Notes: generated by a model not told the origin, from the letters alone. 64,000 bases of DNA from Cystobacter ferrugineus (GCF_001887355.1 NZ_MPIN01000001.1:907932-971931), one strand, 5' to 3'. Counted from the stretch's first letter, positions 21,026 to 31,298 are shown. Numbers and translations: made by a program.

Positions 21026-24000
21026 ATGGACAACGACAAAACGGCTCCCTCCCCACCCGGGTTGGACCTCGAGAGGCTCTCCCGGGGCACGCTCATCGCC
21101 GGACGCTTCGAGGTCGAGCACCTGGCGGGGCGCGGTGGCATGGGCGTCGTCTACCGGGCCCGGGATGGGCTCACCGGCCGGCCGGTGGCCCTCAAGCTGT
21201 TGCAGGCGCTCGGCTCTCCGGAGTCCGCCTTCCGCTTCAACCGCGAGGCCCTGCTGATGCAGGGGCTGCATCACCCGGGGCTCGTCGCCCACGTGGCCCA
21301 TGGCGCCACCGAGCGCGGCCAGCCCTTCCTGGCCATGGAGTGGCTCGAGGGCGAGGAACTCGCGCGGCGCCTGGCGCGTGAGCCGCTGAGCCTGCCGGAG
21401 ACGCTCGCCCTGGTGCGCCGGGCCGCCGAGGCCCTGGCCCATGCCCACCAACAGGGCATCGTCCACCGCGACATCAAGCCCTCCAACCTCTTCCTGCGCG
21501 CGGGCCGCCCCGAGGACGTGGTGGTGCTGGACTTCGGCCTGGCGCGCTACGCGGTGCCCACCATCATGGGCGTGACGGGCTCGAGCACCGTCGTGGGCAC
21601 TCCGGGGTACATGGCGCCGGAGCAGGCCTCCAGCCAGCCGGAGATTCCTCCCGCCGCGGATGTCTTCTCGCTGGGGTGCGTGTTGTACGAGTGCCTCACG
21701 GGCCAGCCTCCCTTCGCCGCGCCCCACTTCGCCGCCGCCCTGGCGAAGATCCTCTTCGCCGACCCCGCCCCCTTGCACGCGCTGAGTCCCGGACTGCCCA
21801 TGGGCTTGCAGGTGCTGGTGGACCGCATGCTGGCCAAGGATCCCCGGCGGCGGCTGCCGGACGCGTCCGCCCTGCTCGACGCCCTGACGGCGTTGGAGTC
21901 CGTCCCCGCGTTGTCGCGGCCCGAGGTGGAGGAGAGCCCCGAGCGCGCCAGTCTGACCCACGCCGCCCAGGAAGTCGTGAGCGTGCTGCTGGTGTCCTTT
22001 CCCCGCCCCACGCACGAAGGGGAGCTCACCCATGACGTGGTGGCGCGCGACTCGCTGCGCGCCCTGCTCGTGCCGCATGGCGCACAGGTGGAGTTGCTGG
22101 CGGATGGCTCGCTGGTGGTCACGCTGGCGCTGGAGCGGGGCACGGCCACGGACCAGGCGGCGCTGGCGGCGCGGTGCGCGCTGCGGTTCAAGGAGCGCTG
22201 GCCCGAGGCGGTGGTGGTGCTGGTCACGGGGCTGGGGGTGCTCCAGGAGCGGCTGCCGGTGGGCGCCGCGATGGAGCGGGCGGGCCGGTTGCTGCGGCGG
22301 ATGAGCCGGGCGGACGCGCCCCGGGTGGCGGTGGACGAGGTGACGGCGGGGCTGCTGGGCGCGGGCTTCCAGTTGGAGCGCGTGGACTCCGGCACCTTCG
22401 TGCTGCGAGGAGAGCAGTCGGGCGCCGACGCATCACGGCCCCTGCTGGGCAAGCCCACGCCGTGCGTGGGCCGGGAGCGGGAGCTGGCCCTGCTGGAGCT
22501 CACCTTCAACGAGTGCGTGGAAGAGCCCACCGCTCGGGCGGTGCTGGTGACGGCGCCCGCGGGAGTGGGCAAGTCCCGGCTGCGCCACGAATTCCAGCGC
22601 CGCCTCGAGGGGCGGAATCCTTCGCCCCTGGTGCTGGTGGGGCGGGGCGACCCGATGAGCAGCCGGGGCACGTCGTATGGCCTGCTGGGCATGGCGCTGC
22701 GGGGCCTGTGCGGCATCGTGGACGCGCAGACCCCGGAGGAGCAGCGCGCGCGCTTGTCCCAGCGCATCGCCCGGCACCTGCCACGCGCGCGCGAGCTGGG
22801 GACGGTGGAGTTCCTGGGGGAGCTGTGCGCTCTTCCCTTCGATGAGGAGGCTCATCCCCACCTGCGCTCGGCGCGCGGTGATCCACGGTTGATGAGCATC
22901 CAGATGGGCCGCGCGTTCCAGGCCTTCCTGGAGGCGGAGTGCGCCCACCAGCCGGTGGTGCTGGTGTTGGAGGACCTGCACTGGAGCGACGTGTTGACGG
23001 TGCGCTACGTGGACGAGGCGCTGCGGGAGCTGGCCGAGCGGCCCTTCCTGGTGCTGGCGCTGGCGCGTCCCGAGGTCCGGGAGCTGTTTCCCCAGCTATG
23101 GGCCCGGCGGCTGCAGGAGGTGCCGTTGCACGGCTTGAGCCGCAAGGCGGGCGCGCGGCTGGTGCGCGAGGTGCTCGGCGCGGGGGTGCCCGATGCCCTG
23201 GTGCGGCGCCTGGTGGAGCTGTCCGATGGCAACGCGCTCTTCCTGGAGGAGCTCATCCGCATGGCGGACGAGGGGCGCGGGACGGAAGCGCCGGAGACGG
23301 TGCTCGCGGTGCTCCAGTCGCGTCTGACGCGCATGGCGCCCGGGGCGCGTCAGGTGCTGATGGCGGGCAGCATCTACGGCCGAGCCTTCTGGCCGGGCGG
23401 AGTGGCCGCGCTGCTGGGCCCCACGGTGGAGCGGGAGACGCTGGCGCTCCACCTGCGCGAGCTCGTGGCGCAGGAGCTCATCGAGCCGCGCTCCGACAGC
23501 CACCTGCCCTCCGAGGACGAGTACCGCTTCCGCCACGCGCTCGTGCGGGACGCGGCCTATGGGTTGGTGCCCGAGGGCTATCTTCCCGAGGGCCACCGGC
23601 TGGCGGGCACCTGGTTGGAACAGATGGGCGAGGCGGATGCGCTGGTGCTCGCCACGCACCACCACCTGGGCCAGCAACCCGAGCGGGCCCGCTTCTTCTA
23701 TACCCAGGCCGCCGAGCGGCTCTTCGATCTGTACGACATGCCGGGGACGATGCGCTGCGTGGAGGCGGCGTTGTCGTGTGGCGCCGAGGGGGGCGAGTTC
23801 GTCCAACTGCGTGCGCTGCAGTCCATGGTGGCCTTCTGGTCGGATGATCTCTCCAGGTCCCTGGCGCTCGGCGCGGAGGGGGTGGACGCGCTGGAGGCCG
23901 GAGGCCGGCTGTGGTGCTGGCTGGTGGGCGGTCAAATCTTCGGTGCCACCTATCTGGGCCTGAATCCGGTGCGGGCGGCGCGCTTGAACGAGCAGCTCTG

Positions 24001-25015
24001 GCGCACCCGTCCGGACCCCAAGGCGGGCGGCGCCTATACCTGGGCCATCGCTTGCCGGGGGTTGTCGCTCGTCTTCGCCGGCGCGCGTGGGGAGTTGGAG
24101 GACTGGCTCGGCCGGATGCGGCGGGAAGCAGGGGATGGGATCGCGCGAGGGTGGACGCATTACATGGATGGCTTCTTCCACCACCTCTTCGAGGCCGCGC
24201 CCTGGCGTGCCCTGCTCCTGGCCGAACAGGGCACGCGGGAATTTCGTGAGCTGGGCCTGGAGCGGGACGCGCTCATCCAGCAGACCTTGTCGGGGCTGAC
24301 GCTGGGCGCGTTGGGCGATGTGAGCGGCGCCGTGGCGCGGATGAGTGAGGTGCTGGGGGCTGGCCGTGCGCTGGAGGCCCATCTCGCGGTGGGCGGGGCC
24401 CAGCAGTACATGACGCTGGTGTTGGTGCGTAGCTCGGAGCCCGAGCACCTGCGTGAGGCCGAGGCCCTGGCTCGCGAGTGGGTGGGCATCGAGGATGCCT
24501 ACGCCTTCCGGCGGGGGATGGCGCACGCCGTGCTGGCCCAGGTGAGGGCGCTTGAGGGCCATCTGTCCGAGGCCGAGGTGCACGCCCGGGAGGCCTGTGC
24601 GCTGCTGACGACGTACCGGGCCGACATCCTCTACGCGCGCGGCATCCTCAGTTCCATCCTGCTCGCCCGGGGCAACGCCCTGGAGGCGCGGGAGGTGGCG
24701 GCGCTCGGTGTTTGGGAGTTGGAGGAGTCCCGCGGTGAGGGCGTGTACTCGGTCTCCATCCGTCTGGCATTGGCGGAGGCGTGTTTCGGGTTGGGCGAGG
24801 ACGCGCGGGCGGAGGCCGCCCTGCGCGCGGCCCTGCGCTGCGTCTGGGCTCGCGCCCGGGACATTCCCGACCCGGGCTTCCGTGAACGCTTCCTGCTCCA
24901 GATCTCCGAGAATGCCCGCACGCTGGCGCTGGCCCGCGAGCGCTGGGGCGAGGACGGACTCCAGGGGGAGCGGGCCGCCTGGGAGGTCGACGTGGCGGGA
25001 ACCCGACGGACCTGA
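21026..25015 (+). CDS. Ser/Thr protein kinase fused to AAA ATPase and TPR-like region
   Basis: A 1329-residue soluble fusion. The kinase domain (residues 25-295) has [14 protein letters not shown]57, VHRDIKPSN (HRD 147-149), DFGLARY (DFG 169-171) and PGYMAPEQ. A poorly conserved spacer, possibly a guanylate-cyclase-like remnant, precedes an AAA_16/STAND-type ATPase from about residue 480 ([13 protein letters not shown]), with Walker [11 protein letters not shown] and Walker [12 protein letters not shown]. The C-terminal 500 residues are TPR-like helices. This PknK-like layout is common in myxobacteria and couples kinase signalling to an NTPase switch. ATG 21026 starts the conserved region; the longer upstream frame overlaps the divergent kinase start. 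Confidence 0.92.
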   Translation: MDNDKTAPSPPGLDLERLSRGTLIAGRFEVEHLAGRGGMGVVYRARDGLTGRPVALKLLQALGSPESAFRFNREALLMQGLHHPGLVAHVAHGATERGQPFLAMEWLEGEELARRLAREPLSLPETLALVRRAAEALAHAHQQGIVHRDIKPSNLFLRAGRPEDVVVLDFGLARYAVPTIMGVTGSSTVVGTPGYMAPEQASSQPEIPPAADVFSLGCVLYECLTGQPPFAAPHFAAALAKILFADPAPLHALSPGLPMGLQVLVDRMLAKDPRRRLPDASALLDALTALESVPALSRPEVEESPERASLTHAAQEVVSVLLVSFPRPTHEGELTHDVVARDSLRALLVPHGAQVELLADGSLVVTLALERGTATDQAALAARCALRFKERWPEAVVVLVTGLGVLQERLPVGAAMERAGRLLRRMSRADAPRVAVDEVTAGLLGAGFQLERVDSGTFVLRGEQSGADASRPLLGKPTPCVGRERELALLELTFNECVEEPTARAVLVTAPAGVGKSRLRHEFQRRLEGRNPSPLVLVGRGDPMSSRGTSYGLLGMALRGLCGIVDAQTPEEQRARLSQRIARHLPRARELGTVEFLGELCALPFDEEAHPHLRSARGDPRLMSIQMGRAFQAFLEAECAHQPVVLVLEDLHWSDVLTVRYVDEALRELAERPFLVLALARPEVRELFPQLWARRLQEVPLHGLSRKAGARLVREVLGAGVPDALVRRLVELSDGNALFLEELIRMADEGRGTEAPETVLAVLQSRLTRMAPGARQVLMAGSIYGRAFWPGGVAALLGPTVERETLALHLRELVAQELIEPRSDSHLPSEDEYRFRHALVRDAAYGLVPEGYLPEGHRLAGTWLEQMGEADALVLATHHHLGQQPERARFFYTQAAERLFDLYDMPGTMRCVEAALSCGAEGGEFVQLRALQSMVAFWSDDLSRSLALGAEGVDALEAGGRLWCWLVGGQIFGATYLGLNPVRAARLNEQLWRTRPDPKAGGAYTWAIACRGLSLVFAGARGELEDWLGRMRREAGDGIARGWTHYMDGFFHHLFEAAPWRALLLAEQGTREFRELGLERDALIQQTLSGLTLGALGDVSGAVARMSEVLGAGRALEAHLAVGGAQQYMTLVLVRSSEPEHLREAEALAREWVGIEDAYAFRRGMAHAVLAQVRALEGHLSEAEVHAREACALLTTYRADILYARGILSSILLARGNALEAREVAALGVWELEESRGEGVYSVSIRLALAEACFGLGEDARAEAALRAALRCVWARARDIPDPGFRERFLLQISENARTLALARERWGEDGLQGERAAWEVDVAGTRRT

Positions 25016-25134
25016 GCCCCACGGATGAGCTTCCAGGCGGGCGAGCCCCCGCCGTGCACGTCCGCCAACCGCTACCGCTCCTCCGCTCGCATGAGCATCC
25101 CTCTCTTCACGACAGGGGATGACAGGGAGGCTTC

Positions 25135-25686
25135 ATGCGGAAGACAGGAATGGCGCGGCTGCTGCTTGGTGCGCTCGCCGGGGCGGCGATGCTCGCGGGA
25201 TGCGATGACAAGGGACGCTCCTGGTCGATGGTGGCCCCGGACGACTACATGTCCGTTCCGGGCCATCAGGCGAATGATCCTCGCAACCGGGGCTCCACCA
25301 CCGGTCTGCCCCGGCACCTGCCCGAGGCCTCTCCGGAATCGCGCGACGCGGACGTGCCGGAAGGCTCGGCGTCGGGAGGCGCGGGCATCACCCGGGCGAC
25401 GTCGCCGGCCGAGCCCCAGGGCAAGCAGAACGACGAGTGGTTGAAGCAGGACTTCCGGGTGTCCTATCCGCCCCCGCCCTTCGAGGCCCGGGTGGCCCAG
25501 GAGTTGGGCACGGGCAAGCTGCTCAAGGCCAACGCCCAGGGCGTCTGGGTACAGGGTATCTACGCGGTGGAGGTGGCCTCGGGCGCCACCCAGGCCTTGG
25601 CTCCCGAGAGCGCGGGCTACCAGCCGCAGCCGCCCACCCAGGGCAACATCTCGACGCCCCACAGCGCGCCTCTCCGCCCCCACTGA
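25135..25686 (+). CDS. Predicted lipoprotein, unknown function
   Basis: A 183-residue protein with an N-terminal signal and lipobox LAGC at residues 20-23. The middle is Ser/Gly/Glu-rich, and the C-terminal part has a short ordered block (ARVAQELGTGKLLKANAQGVWVQGIYAVEV). No family is recognised. AGGGAGG precedes the ATG. It heads a set of three consecutive lipoprotein genes on one strand. Confidence 0.75.
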   Translation: MRKTGMARLLLGALAGAAMLAGCDDKGRSWSMVAPDDYMSVPGHQANDPRNRGSTTGLPRHLPEASPESRDADVPEGSASGGAGITRATSPAEPQGKQNDEWLKQDFRVSYPPPPFEARVAQELGTGKLLKANAQGVWVQGIYAVEVASGATQALAPESAGYQPQPPTQGNISTPHSAPLRPH

Positions 25687-25879
25687 GGGGCCGCCGTAGT
25701 ACGTCCGGGCCGAGTCCGCCATGAGCGGTCCGGGAGGCCAGGCAGGCGCGCGGGCGTCCGCCGGCCGCCCGTCCGGTGGTCTGGAATGAATCCGGTGCCC
25801 ACTCTGGAAGAAGGGGCCCGAGGCCGTGGCGGAGCACGCGCACGGGGTGGATCAACCACGAACGTTTCCTGGAGACGAC

Positions 25880-26335
25880 ATGCGCAACAATGGCTTCAAG
25901 TGGATGGTGTGGGGAGTGTTGGCCTCGGCGGCGGCGGGAGTCGTGGGGTGCGCCAAGCTGCCGCAACAGGCGGGAAATGATTCCTACCATCCGGGTTTCA
26001 CGCGAGACCCCAAGGTGTCCCTCTACAACGGCACCATCCAGCAGATTCCCACCAGCATCGATCCCCGGACTCCGGAGAAGCAGGGGACGCCCAATCGCTC
26101 CCTGTTGATGGACCCGGGTGAGCGGGCCCTGCTCGGACAAGGGCAGTCCAAGAACGAGGAGATTGGAATGGGCGGCAGTGGTCCCGCTCCGCTCCCGGGC
26201 ACGACGCCCTACCTGAACCTGGGCGCCACGGGCAGCGTGATCACCCCGTCCAACCAGATGCCCGCGGCGCAAAGCCTCCCATCGGGCCGCGAGGAACCCA
26301 GGCCGGTCTACCCGACCATCATGCTGAAGAAGTGA
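25880..26335 (+). CDS. Predicted lipoprotein, unknown function
   Basis: A 151-residue protein with signal peptide and lipobox VVGC. The mature chain is polar and low in complexity (Pro, Gly, Gln, Ser), with MDPGERALLGQGQSKNEE near its centre. GGAG lies five bases before ATG 25880, which excludes the longer upstream frame. It is separated from the third lipoprotein gene by only 15 bases, so both are probably co-transcribed. Confidence 0.75.
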   Translation: MRNNGFKWMVWGVLASAAAGVVGCAKLPQQAGNDSYHPGFTRDPKVSLYNGTIQQIPTSIDPRTPEKQGTPNRSLLMDPGERALLGQGQSKNEEIGMGGSGPAPLPGTTPYLNLGATGSVITPSNQMPAAQSLPSGREEPRPVYPTIMLKK

Positions 26336-26350
26336 GAGGGGGGAACGAAC

Positions 26351-26704
26351 ATGCGTGAGAACATTCGCAAGTGGTTGGCGCTGGGCGCGCTGGCTTCCGT
26401 GGCGCTGGTGTACCCGGGATGCAAGAGTGAGTCGCGCGACACGGCGCCCCAGAACGCCGACAGCATGATGCCAGGCGACATTGAGGAGGGCACCGGCGGC
26501 TCGGGCAAGGCGGGGACGGCGGCCTCGAGCAAGAAGGCGGGGACGCCCTCCGCGGCTGGTGACGCGGGCACGTCCACGGATGCGGGCACGGGCGGCGCGG
26601 GCTCCGAGTCCATGGGAACCTCGGGCCAGGGCGTCAGCGGCTCCGAGCCCGAGCAACTCGAGAGCACTGGCGAATCCCCTTCCGGGGGCGTGCCCGCGCC
26701 GTAG
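26351..26704 (+). CDS. Small predicted lipoprotein, low-complexity tail
   Basis: The 117-residue product has a signal ending in a lipobox-like YPGC. Nearly all the mature protein is Gly/Ser/Thr/Ala with Asp (DAGTSTDAGTGGAG), a composition typical of surface spacers in myxobacteria. GGGGGGAACGAAC precedes the ATG. Its stop is two bases from the left copy of the 79-bp repeat, so the cassette boundary lies directly behind this gene. Confidence 0.72.
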   Translation: MRENIRKWLALGALASVALVYPGCKSESRDTAPQNADSMMPGDIEEGTGGSGKAGTAASSKKAGTPSAAGDAGTSTDAGTGGAGSESMGTSGQGVSGSEPEQLESTGESPSGGVPAP

Positions 26705-26706
26705 CC

Positions 26707-26785
26707 GGCGGGCTCAGGAGCGGCGGGACGCCAGCATCACCTCGGTGGGATCCTTCCCGCTGAAGGAGCTGGCGAGCCCGTGGGC
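26707..26785. repeat. Left copy of a 79-bp direct repeat (nagZ 3' end duplicate)
   Basis: These 79 bases are identical, base for base, to 31338-31416, where they form the last codons of nagZ on the minus strand plus seven bases beyond its stop. Here the copy is only a gene tail: the minus-strand frame encodes the same ending (GKDPTEVMLASRRS) without the rest of nagZ. The matching ends abruptly on both sides (C versus T before, C versus G after). Confidence 0.95.
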
Positions 26786-26811
26786 CCGTCGAGGGGCTTC
26801 GAGCGCCTCCC

Positions 26812-27876
26812 CTACGGAGGCGGCAGCGGTAGCACGTCGTGGCATCCCGGCGCGCCATCGCCGGAAATCCACGCTCCGGCGCTTTCCACCTCGTAGCGAG
26901 TGCCCAACCGCAGCACCGGGTGATACTCCACCCATTCTCCATCGCCCACCGAGAAGAGCTGTGCACCCACCACGTAGTGGTGGCCTTCCTGCGTCCAGAG
27001 AGTCACCGGCGCATCCAACAGTGCGCCTCGCGCCACCTTGCTGAAGTTCTCCGTGGGCGTGCGTCCGGCCTCCGCGCCCGTGCGCTGCAACTCCTCGCGC
27101 ACTCCCTCCTTCATCCATTCCGCCCCGAGGTCGCCGCGCGGAGCCAGCACGTCCTCCACCTGGGCTCCCGCATCAATCCAGCCGCTGTCCAACGCTTCCT
27201 TGCTGGCGTAATGCCGCAATCGCTCACTTACCGCCTCGACCAGCGGCCCTCCCGCCGTCACTCGGGCGCCCTCCACCAGTGGTGCCCATTCGCTCAATGC
27301 CATGTCTTCGTACTTCGCCTGGGGCGACTCCACCCAGCCCTTCATCGTCAACCGCCAGCGTTTGCCCTTCACCGGTTGACGGAAGATGATCAGCCGCGCC
27401 GCCATGTTGATGCCATTCGCCGTCAACCGGCACCGAGGCTGTTGCTCTTCCTCGTCCAGGTCCACGTGGTAGCGCAGCTCGTATTCCACCTTCGGCTGCT
27501 CATCCACCTGCAGCTCCAGTCGCCGCGGCACGCGGTTTTGCAGGAATGTCTTCATGGACTTCGTGTAGCCCGGCACCACCCACATGCCGTACACCGACAC
27601 GGGCTGTTCGAACTCGAGCACCACCCACTCGCCCGCCCCGGGGCCCTTGGCTCCCTCCACCCATGCCGTCCCCACGTTGCCGTCAAAAGCATTCTTCACC
27701 CTGTAGCGTGCCTTGGGCGCCAGCGTGGACGAGGCACACGCCCGCGCTTTCTGTTCCCCCACGCTCACCCGCTCCCAGGCTGAACAGGGCTTCGCCGCCC
27801 ACGCCGTTCCCGCCGCCACCAGCGCGCTCACCGTGGCCAACCACCACCCTCCCGCTTTCCTCATTTCCCTGAGCAT
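26812..27876 (-). CDS. Secreted NADase-type glycan-binding/discoidin-like protein
   Basis: The 354-residue protein has a signal peptide ending near AWAAKPC. Residues 40-180 look like a discoidin-type beta-sandwich of the NADase-type glycan-binding family: KNAFDGNVGTAWVEGAKGPG followed by GEWVVLEFEQPVSVYGMWV. The C-terminal half contains a calcium-like or beta-rich region without a recognised domain. No catalytic signature is visible. It faces away from the three effector-like genes across a 139-base shared promoter region, so it could be an envelope partner or protective factor. Start 27876 or ATG 27864 are both possible. Confidence 0.7.
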   Translation of the reverse strand: MLREMRKAGGWWLATVSALVAAGTAWAAKPCSAWERVSVGEQKARACASSTLAPKARYRVKNAFDGNVGTAWVEGAKGPGAGEWVVLEFEQPVSVYGMWVVPGYTKSMKTFLQNRVPRRLELQVDEQPKVEYELRYHVDLDEEEQQPRCRLTANGINMAARLIIFRQPVKGKRWRLTMKGWVESPQAKYEDMALSEWAPLVEGARVTAGGPLVEAVSERLRHYASKEALDSGWIDAGAQVEDVLAPRGDLGAEWMKEGVREELQRTGAEAGRTPTENFSKVARGALLDAPVTLWTQEGHHYVVGAQLFSVGDGEWVEYHPVLRLGTRYEVESAGAWISGDGAPGCHDVLPLPPP

Positions 27877-28015
27877 GCCGATATTCTAGACGCCCCCGCT
27901 CGTCCCGCATTCTTCCTGTTGCGTTCCCGATTCCCTACCCACCTGGACATGGGCTTGACTCCCCGCCATGCCATGTTGCACGTTCCGTGAAGTCGCCGCC
28001 AAAGGATTCGTGCAC

Positions 28016-28609
28016 ATGGCTCTCCACCTCCAGCACCGACAGCAGTGGAGACTTCGCGGCCTGGGAGAGGATTACCTCATCGTGCGATGCGACGAGTTCC
28101 TCTCCCAGGAGATCCCCCGTCGCGTCCCAGAGGGACTTCTTTCCTTCCTCATGGAGCGGTGGATGGCGGACTCCCTGTTGCGCCGCGTCCTCTCTGACAT
28201 CCACGAGGCGCTCGGTGGGACTGATGCCCTCTCGGGTCTCACCGTCCTCCAGCAGCGCCAGGTCCTTGATCGCCTCAAGCTCCAACTGCTGGACGCCTTC
28301 CGCTCCGGACGCCTCGTGGCCGTGCGCGAAGAGCCTCTCCGCTACGTTTCCCCACCTCGCCTTTTCAAGCCCACCCCATCACCGACTCCTTCCGAGGAGT
28401 TCGTGGCCACCAGTTGGATCGCACTTCGTCTGGAGGACGAGGAGGGCGAGCCCCTGCCTCGTCAACGTTATCGGCTCAAACTCGCCGACGGTTCCTTCCG
28501 TGAAGGCATCTCCGGGCCCGATGGGTTGGTGCGCCTGGAGAATATTCCCAAGGGGACCTGCACCGTGGAGTTCCTCGGTACGGACGCCGGAGACTGGAAG
28601 GCCGCCTGA
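28016..28609 (+). CDS. Cassette protein with C-terminal beta-sandwich domain
   Basis: About 197 residues. The first 115 are helical and charged (LLSFLMERWMADSLLRRVL), not recognised. After a Pro/Ser linker near residues 115-125, the C-terminal domain (WIALRLEDEEGEPLPRQRYR, then GPDGLVRLENIPKGTCTVEF) has the form of a transthyretin-like/carboxypeptidase-regulatory beta-sandwich. Similar domains accompany LysM proteins in bacterial secretion loci. ATG 28016 was chosen over ATG 27968 because AAAGGA precedes it. The stop is 15 bases from the LysM gene, indicating an operon. Confidence 0.65.
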   Translation: MALHLQHRQQWRLRGLGEDYLIVRCDEFLSQEIPRRVPEGLLSFLMERWMADSLLRRVLSDIHEALGGTDALSGLTVLQQRQVLDRLKLQLLDAFRSGRLVAVREEPLRYVSPPRLFKPTPSPTPSEEFVATSWIALRLEDEEGEPLPRQRYRLKLADGSFREGISGPDGLVRLENIPKGTCTVEFLGTDAGDWKAA

Positions 28610-28624
28610 GACACCGGAGACGTC

Positions 28625-29266
28625 ATGCCCCAGCACAAGGTTTGTCAGGGAGAGTACCTGTCACTCATTGCCCTCGCCTATGGCTTCCGCGACTGGCGCA
28701 AGGTGTACGAGCACCCGAGGAACGAGGCGCTGCGCAAGAAACGGCCCGATCCCAATCTCCTCTACCCGGGGGACATCGTCCACATCCCCGAGCGAGAGGC
28801 CCGCTCCCACACCTGTTCCACCGGCCAGGAGCACCGCTTTGTCTTCAAGCGTCCCCAGCACGAGCTGCGGGTGAAGGTGCTTGGCCAGGAGGGTGAGCCC
28901 CTACGCCAGCAGCCCTTCCTCGTGGAAGGCGGAGGCGAGATGTACGAGGGCACCACGGATGGCGAGGGGGTGGTGGTGCAATCGCTGCCCATGCAGGTGG
29001 AATCCGTGACACTCCACGTCGGTGAGCGGCAGTGGACGTTGCAGGTGGGGGGGCTCAACCCCCTGGAGGACACCGCCGACAACGGTATTTCCGGTGTTCA
29101 GGCCCGGTTGAACAACCTTGGCTTCGACCCGGGTCCCATCAACGGAGTGCTGTCCGAGCAGACGCGTCAGGCCCTCTGCTCCTTCGAGGTGCTGCACGGC
29201 TTGCCCATCACCGGTCAGCCCCAAGGCCGCACGCTCGAAAAACTCAAGGAAGTGCACGGCTGCTGA
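28625..29266 (+). CDS. LysM and peptidoglycan-binding domain protein
   Basis: The 213-residue product lacks a signal peptide. Residues 1-58 form a LysM-like module (QGEYLSLIALAYGFRDWRKV, then LLYPGDIVHIPE). Residues 75-140 are a beta-sandwich resembling that of the preceding gene (LRVKVLGQEGEPLRQQPF). The C-terminal 70 residues are a PG_binding_1 domain (GVQARLNNLGFDPGPINGVL). Such proteins bind cell-wall glycan; a cytosolic protein with these modules is typical of cargo delivered by a phage-tail-like machine. It lies between the beta-sandwich gene and the coiled-coil effector-like gene with short spacing. Confidence 0.82.
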   Translation: MPQHKVCQGEYLSLIALAYGFRDWRKVYEHPRNEALRKKRPDPNLLYPGDIVHIPEREARSHTCSTGQEHRFVFKRPQHELRVKVLGQEGEPLRQQPFLVEGGGEMYEGTTDGEGVVVQSLPMQVESVTLHVGERQWTLQVGGLNPLEDTADNGISGVQARLNNLGFDPGPINGVLSEQTRQALCSFEVLHGLPITGQPQGRTLEKLKEVHGC

Positions 29267-29285
29267 TCGGGAAGGAGGTTGGACC

Positions 29286-31181
29286 GTGGCCGAGACCGCC
29301 ACCATTGCTCCCAACGTCACCAATACCTTGCAGGCGGGCGGATGTGAAACCAACCCCTGCTTCATTTGCTGGTTGCACGAGAAGGTGGAGGATGCACCGG
29401 AGACAAAGGGGACCTCCTTCTCGGACACACCCTTGCATTTCAACCTGGTTGGCGTGCGCAAGGAGACGTCCCTGTCGGACGCGTTCGACGACAGGATGAT
29501 CGTCTTCTTCAAGGTGCTTGCCGCCGAGCAACAGCAGGCCTTCGAGAAGGCGGTTGAGAAGGAGCTGCGTGCTTCGCTCGAGAGTTGCCTGGGCAAGGCT
29601 CCCCAGACCGTCAAGTTCATTCCTTGCTCCAAGGGGTTGTGGGTGGCCGCCGTGTTCCGCATCAGCACGGACCCGGGCCTGGTGGAGCGGCGCGGAGATC
29701 TGGAGTCGAAGAAGTCCAAGCTGCAGGCGGACGTGGACGCCGCGAAAGGTAAGCTCGAGGCCTTGGACAAGGAGCGGATGGTCTCCGACGAGCGCCTGCC
29801 CAAGGCCCAGGAAGAACTGAAGGCGGCCAAGGAGGCCGCGGCGAAGAAGAAGTTGTGGAAGGAGGTCGGTTCGCTCGAGGCCCGGAAGAAGGCCATCCCT
29901 CGAGAGCAGCAGGGGCTGGAAGAGAAGGTGAAGAAGCTCGAGGACCAGAAGGCGAAGATGGAGGCCGAACTCAAGGCGCATGATGAGAGCCTCGAGGAGT
30001 TCGAAATCTCGGAGGGCAACGAGGGCTGGTATGAGGAGGGTCGGGCCCTCATCCCCCCAGGGCATTACGCGAACAAGTACTCCTTCTTCATCCACAAGAT
30101 TTCGAGCGCGAAGGTCTTCGCGAAGGACACCAGTCTGGCGGCGCTCACGGTGGGTTACCTGGATGGCATGCGCATCTACTCCGTGGACCACGTCTGTCAG
30201 AACGTCAAGGACTTCCAGGGGCTGGTGGTGCGGCAAGTGAAGAAGGCTTCTGGAGAGGAACTGCGCTTCAGTGACGGTTCAATCACCTTGGAATTGAAGA
30301 AGTCCGATCAGGGGCAGATGGAGGCCTTCTACAAGCAGGGGACGACGTCCACGAAGTTGGCGGCCGGGGATCGGGTTCTCCTCAAGAAGAGCGTGGGTGG
30401 CACCAACATCCACCGGGCACATAATGCGAAGCTACAGGAAGATGGCACGTTGTCGGGCTCGGGCAGCGCGGAGGGGAAGGTGGCTGACTGGTCCGAGGGC
30501 TGCCAGGTCTTCCCCCTCTTCAATGAATTCAACCTCTTCTTGCGGCTGTGTGCCATTTCCAAGCGCTGGCGCTGCGCGGCGAAGAACAAGCAAGCAGGTG
30601 GGGATGATTGTGTGAGGCTCGCGGGAGGAACGGGTGACGAACTCGGTCCTGGGGAAAAGGCACTCATCGCACGTTTTGGCGAGGAATTCGTCCACTCCGC
30701 GGCGGATCTTCATAAGGACAACAGCGCACGCGCCGCCAAGGTGAATCCAGAAATCAGGAAGCGGACCGAGCGCAAGCAATCCTTCACGTGGACGGAGGCG
30801 GATGAGAAGACTCTCTCCGAACTGCTGAAGGCCAAGGCCGATACGGAAAAGGCCAAGGACAAGGTGGATAAGGCGACGCTCGGCAAGATCAAGACACAGC
30901 AGGACAAGAAGGCCAGGCGGTGGACAGACAAGGAGGAAGATGAGTTGCAGAAGCTCATCGCGGAGCGAGACGGCTGGCGCCGCAAGTACCTGCGCGAGAA
31001 GGTGCTGAAGCTGCGCGCCGACTTCATGCGGAATTGTGACATGTCCGGCAAGTGCTCGGAGTTCTTCAGCTATACCCTCTTGCAGTGCTCGGCCTCGGAG
31101 ATGGTGGATTTGCAGAATGCGTGGGACGAGAAGCGCAACACGGCTTGGGATAAGAAGCTCGTCATCGGTGCCGCGAAGTAG
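29286..31181 (+). CDS. Candidate cell-wall-active effector: coiled coil plus His...WSxGCQ domain
   Basis: GTG 29286, seven bases after AAGGAGG, opens a 631-residue protein without signal peptide. The N-terminal 130 residues hold several Cys (CETNPCFIC). Residues 140-250 are a strongly charged coiled coil. Residues 260-425 look like a cysteine-catalytic fold: IPPGHY, then His376 in NIHRAHN and Cys406 in WSEGCQVF, the spacing and context recalling L,D-transpeptidase-like (YkuD) H...SxGC signatures. The C-terminal 200 residues are helical and Lys-rich. A role in modifying peptidoglycan is inferred from this motif and from the LysM/PG-binding neighbour. Confidence 0.7.
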   Translation: MAETATIAPNVTNTLQAGGCETNPCFICWLHEKVEDAPETKGTSFSDTPLHFNLVGVRKETSLSDAFDDRMIVFFKVLAAEQQQAFEKAVEKELRASLESCLGKAPQTVKFIPCSKGLWVAAVFRISTDPGLVERRGDLESKKSKLQADVDAAKGKLEALDKERMVSDERLPKAQEELKAAKEAAAKKKLWKEVGSLEARKKAIPREQQGLEEKVKKLEDQKAKMEAELKAHDESLEEFEISEGNEGWYEEGRALIPPGHYANKYSFFIHKISSAKVFAKDTSLAALTVGYLDGMRIYSVDHVCQNVKDFQGLVVRQVKKASGEELRFSDGSITLELKKSDQGQMEAFYKQGTTSTKLAAGDRVLLKKSVGGTNIHRAHNAKLQEDGTLSGSGSAEGKVADWSEGCQVFPLFNEFNLFLRLCAISKRWRCAAKNKQAGGDDCVRLAGGTGDELGPGEKALIARFGEEFVHSAADLHKDNSARAAKVNPEIRKRTERKQSFTWTEADEKTLSELLKAKADTEKAKDKVDKATLGKIKTQQDKKARRWTDKEEDELQKLIAERDGWRRKYLREKVLKLRADFMRNCDMSGKCSEFFSYTLLQCSASEMVDLQNAWDEKRNTAWDKKLVIGAAK

Positions 31182-31256
31182 ACTCCACGACGTCGGTTGC
31201 GTTGCCCACGAATGCGGGCTGCCTCTCCTGGCCGCACACCGAGCCGCTGAAGCCGT

Positions 31257-31298
31257 CTTGAGCCGTTCGCGAAGTCCTGATCCCGTGTCCGGCTCAAG
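31257..31298 (+). terminator. Possible hairpin after the effector-like gene
   Basis: CTTGAGCCG and CGGCTCAAG form a 9-bp stem across a 24-base interval, about 75 bases after the stop, followed by AT-rich GATATATGAAT. The loop is long, so this is a weak terminator call. Confidence 0.35.

Noticed and set aside
23096-24583. 495-residue minus-strand frame opposite the kinase-ATPase gene
   Set aside because: Antisense shadow with His/Arg/Gln bias and no recognised motif; the plus strand is a clear fusion kinase.
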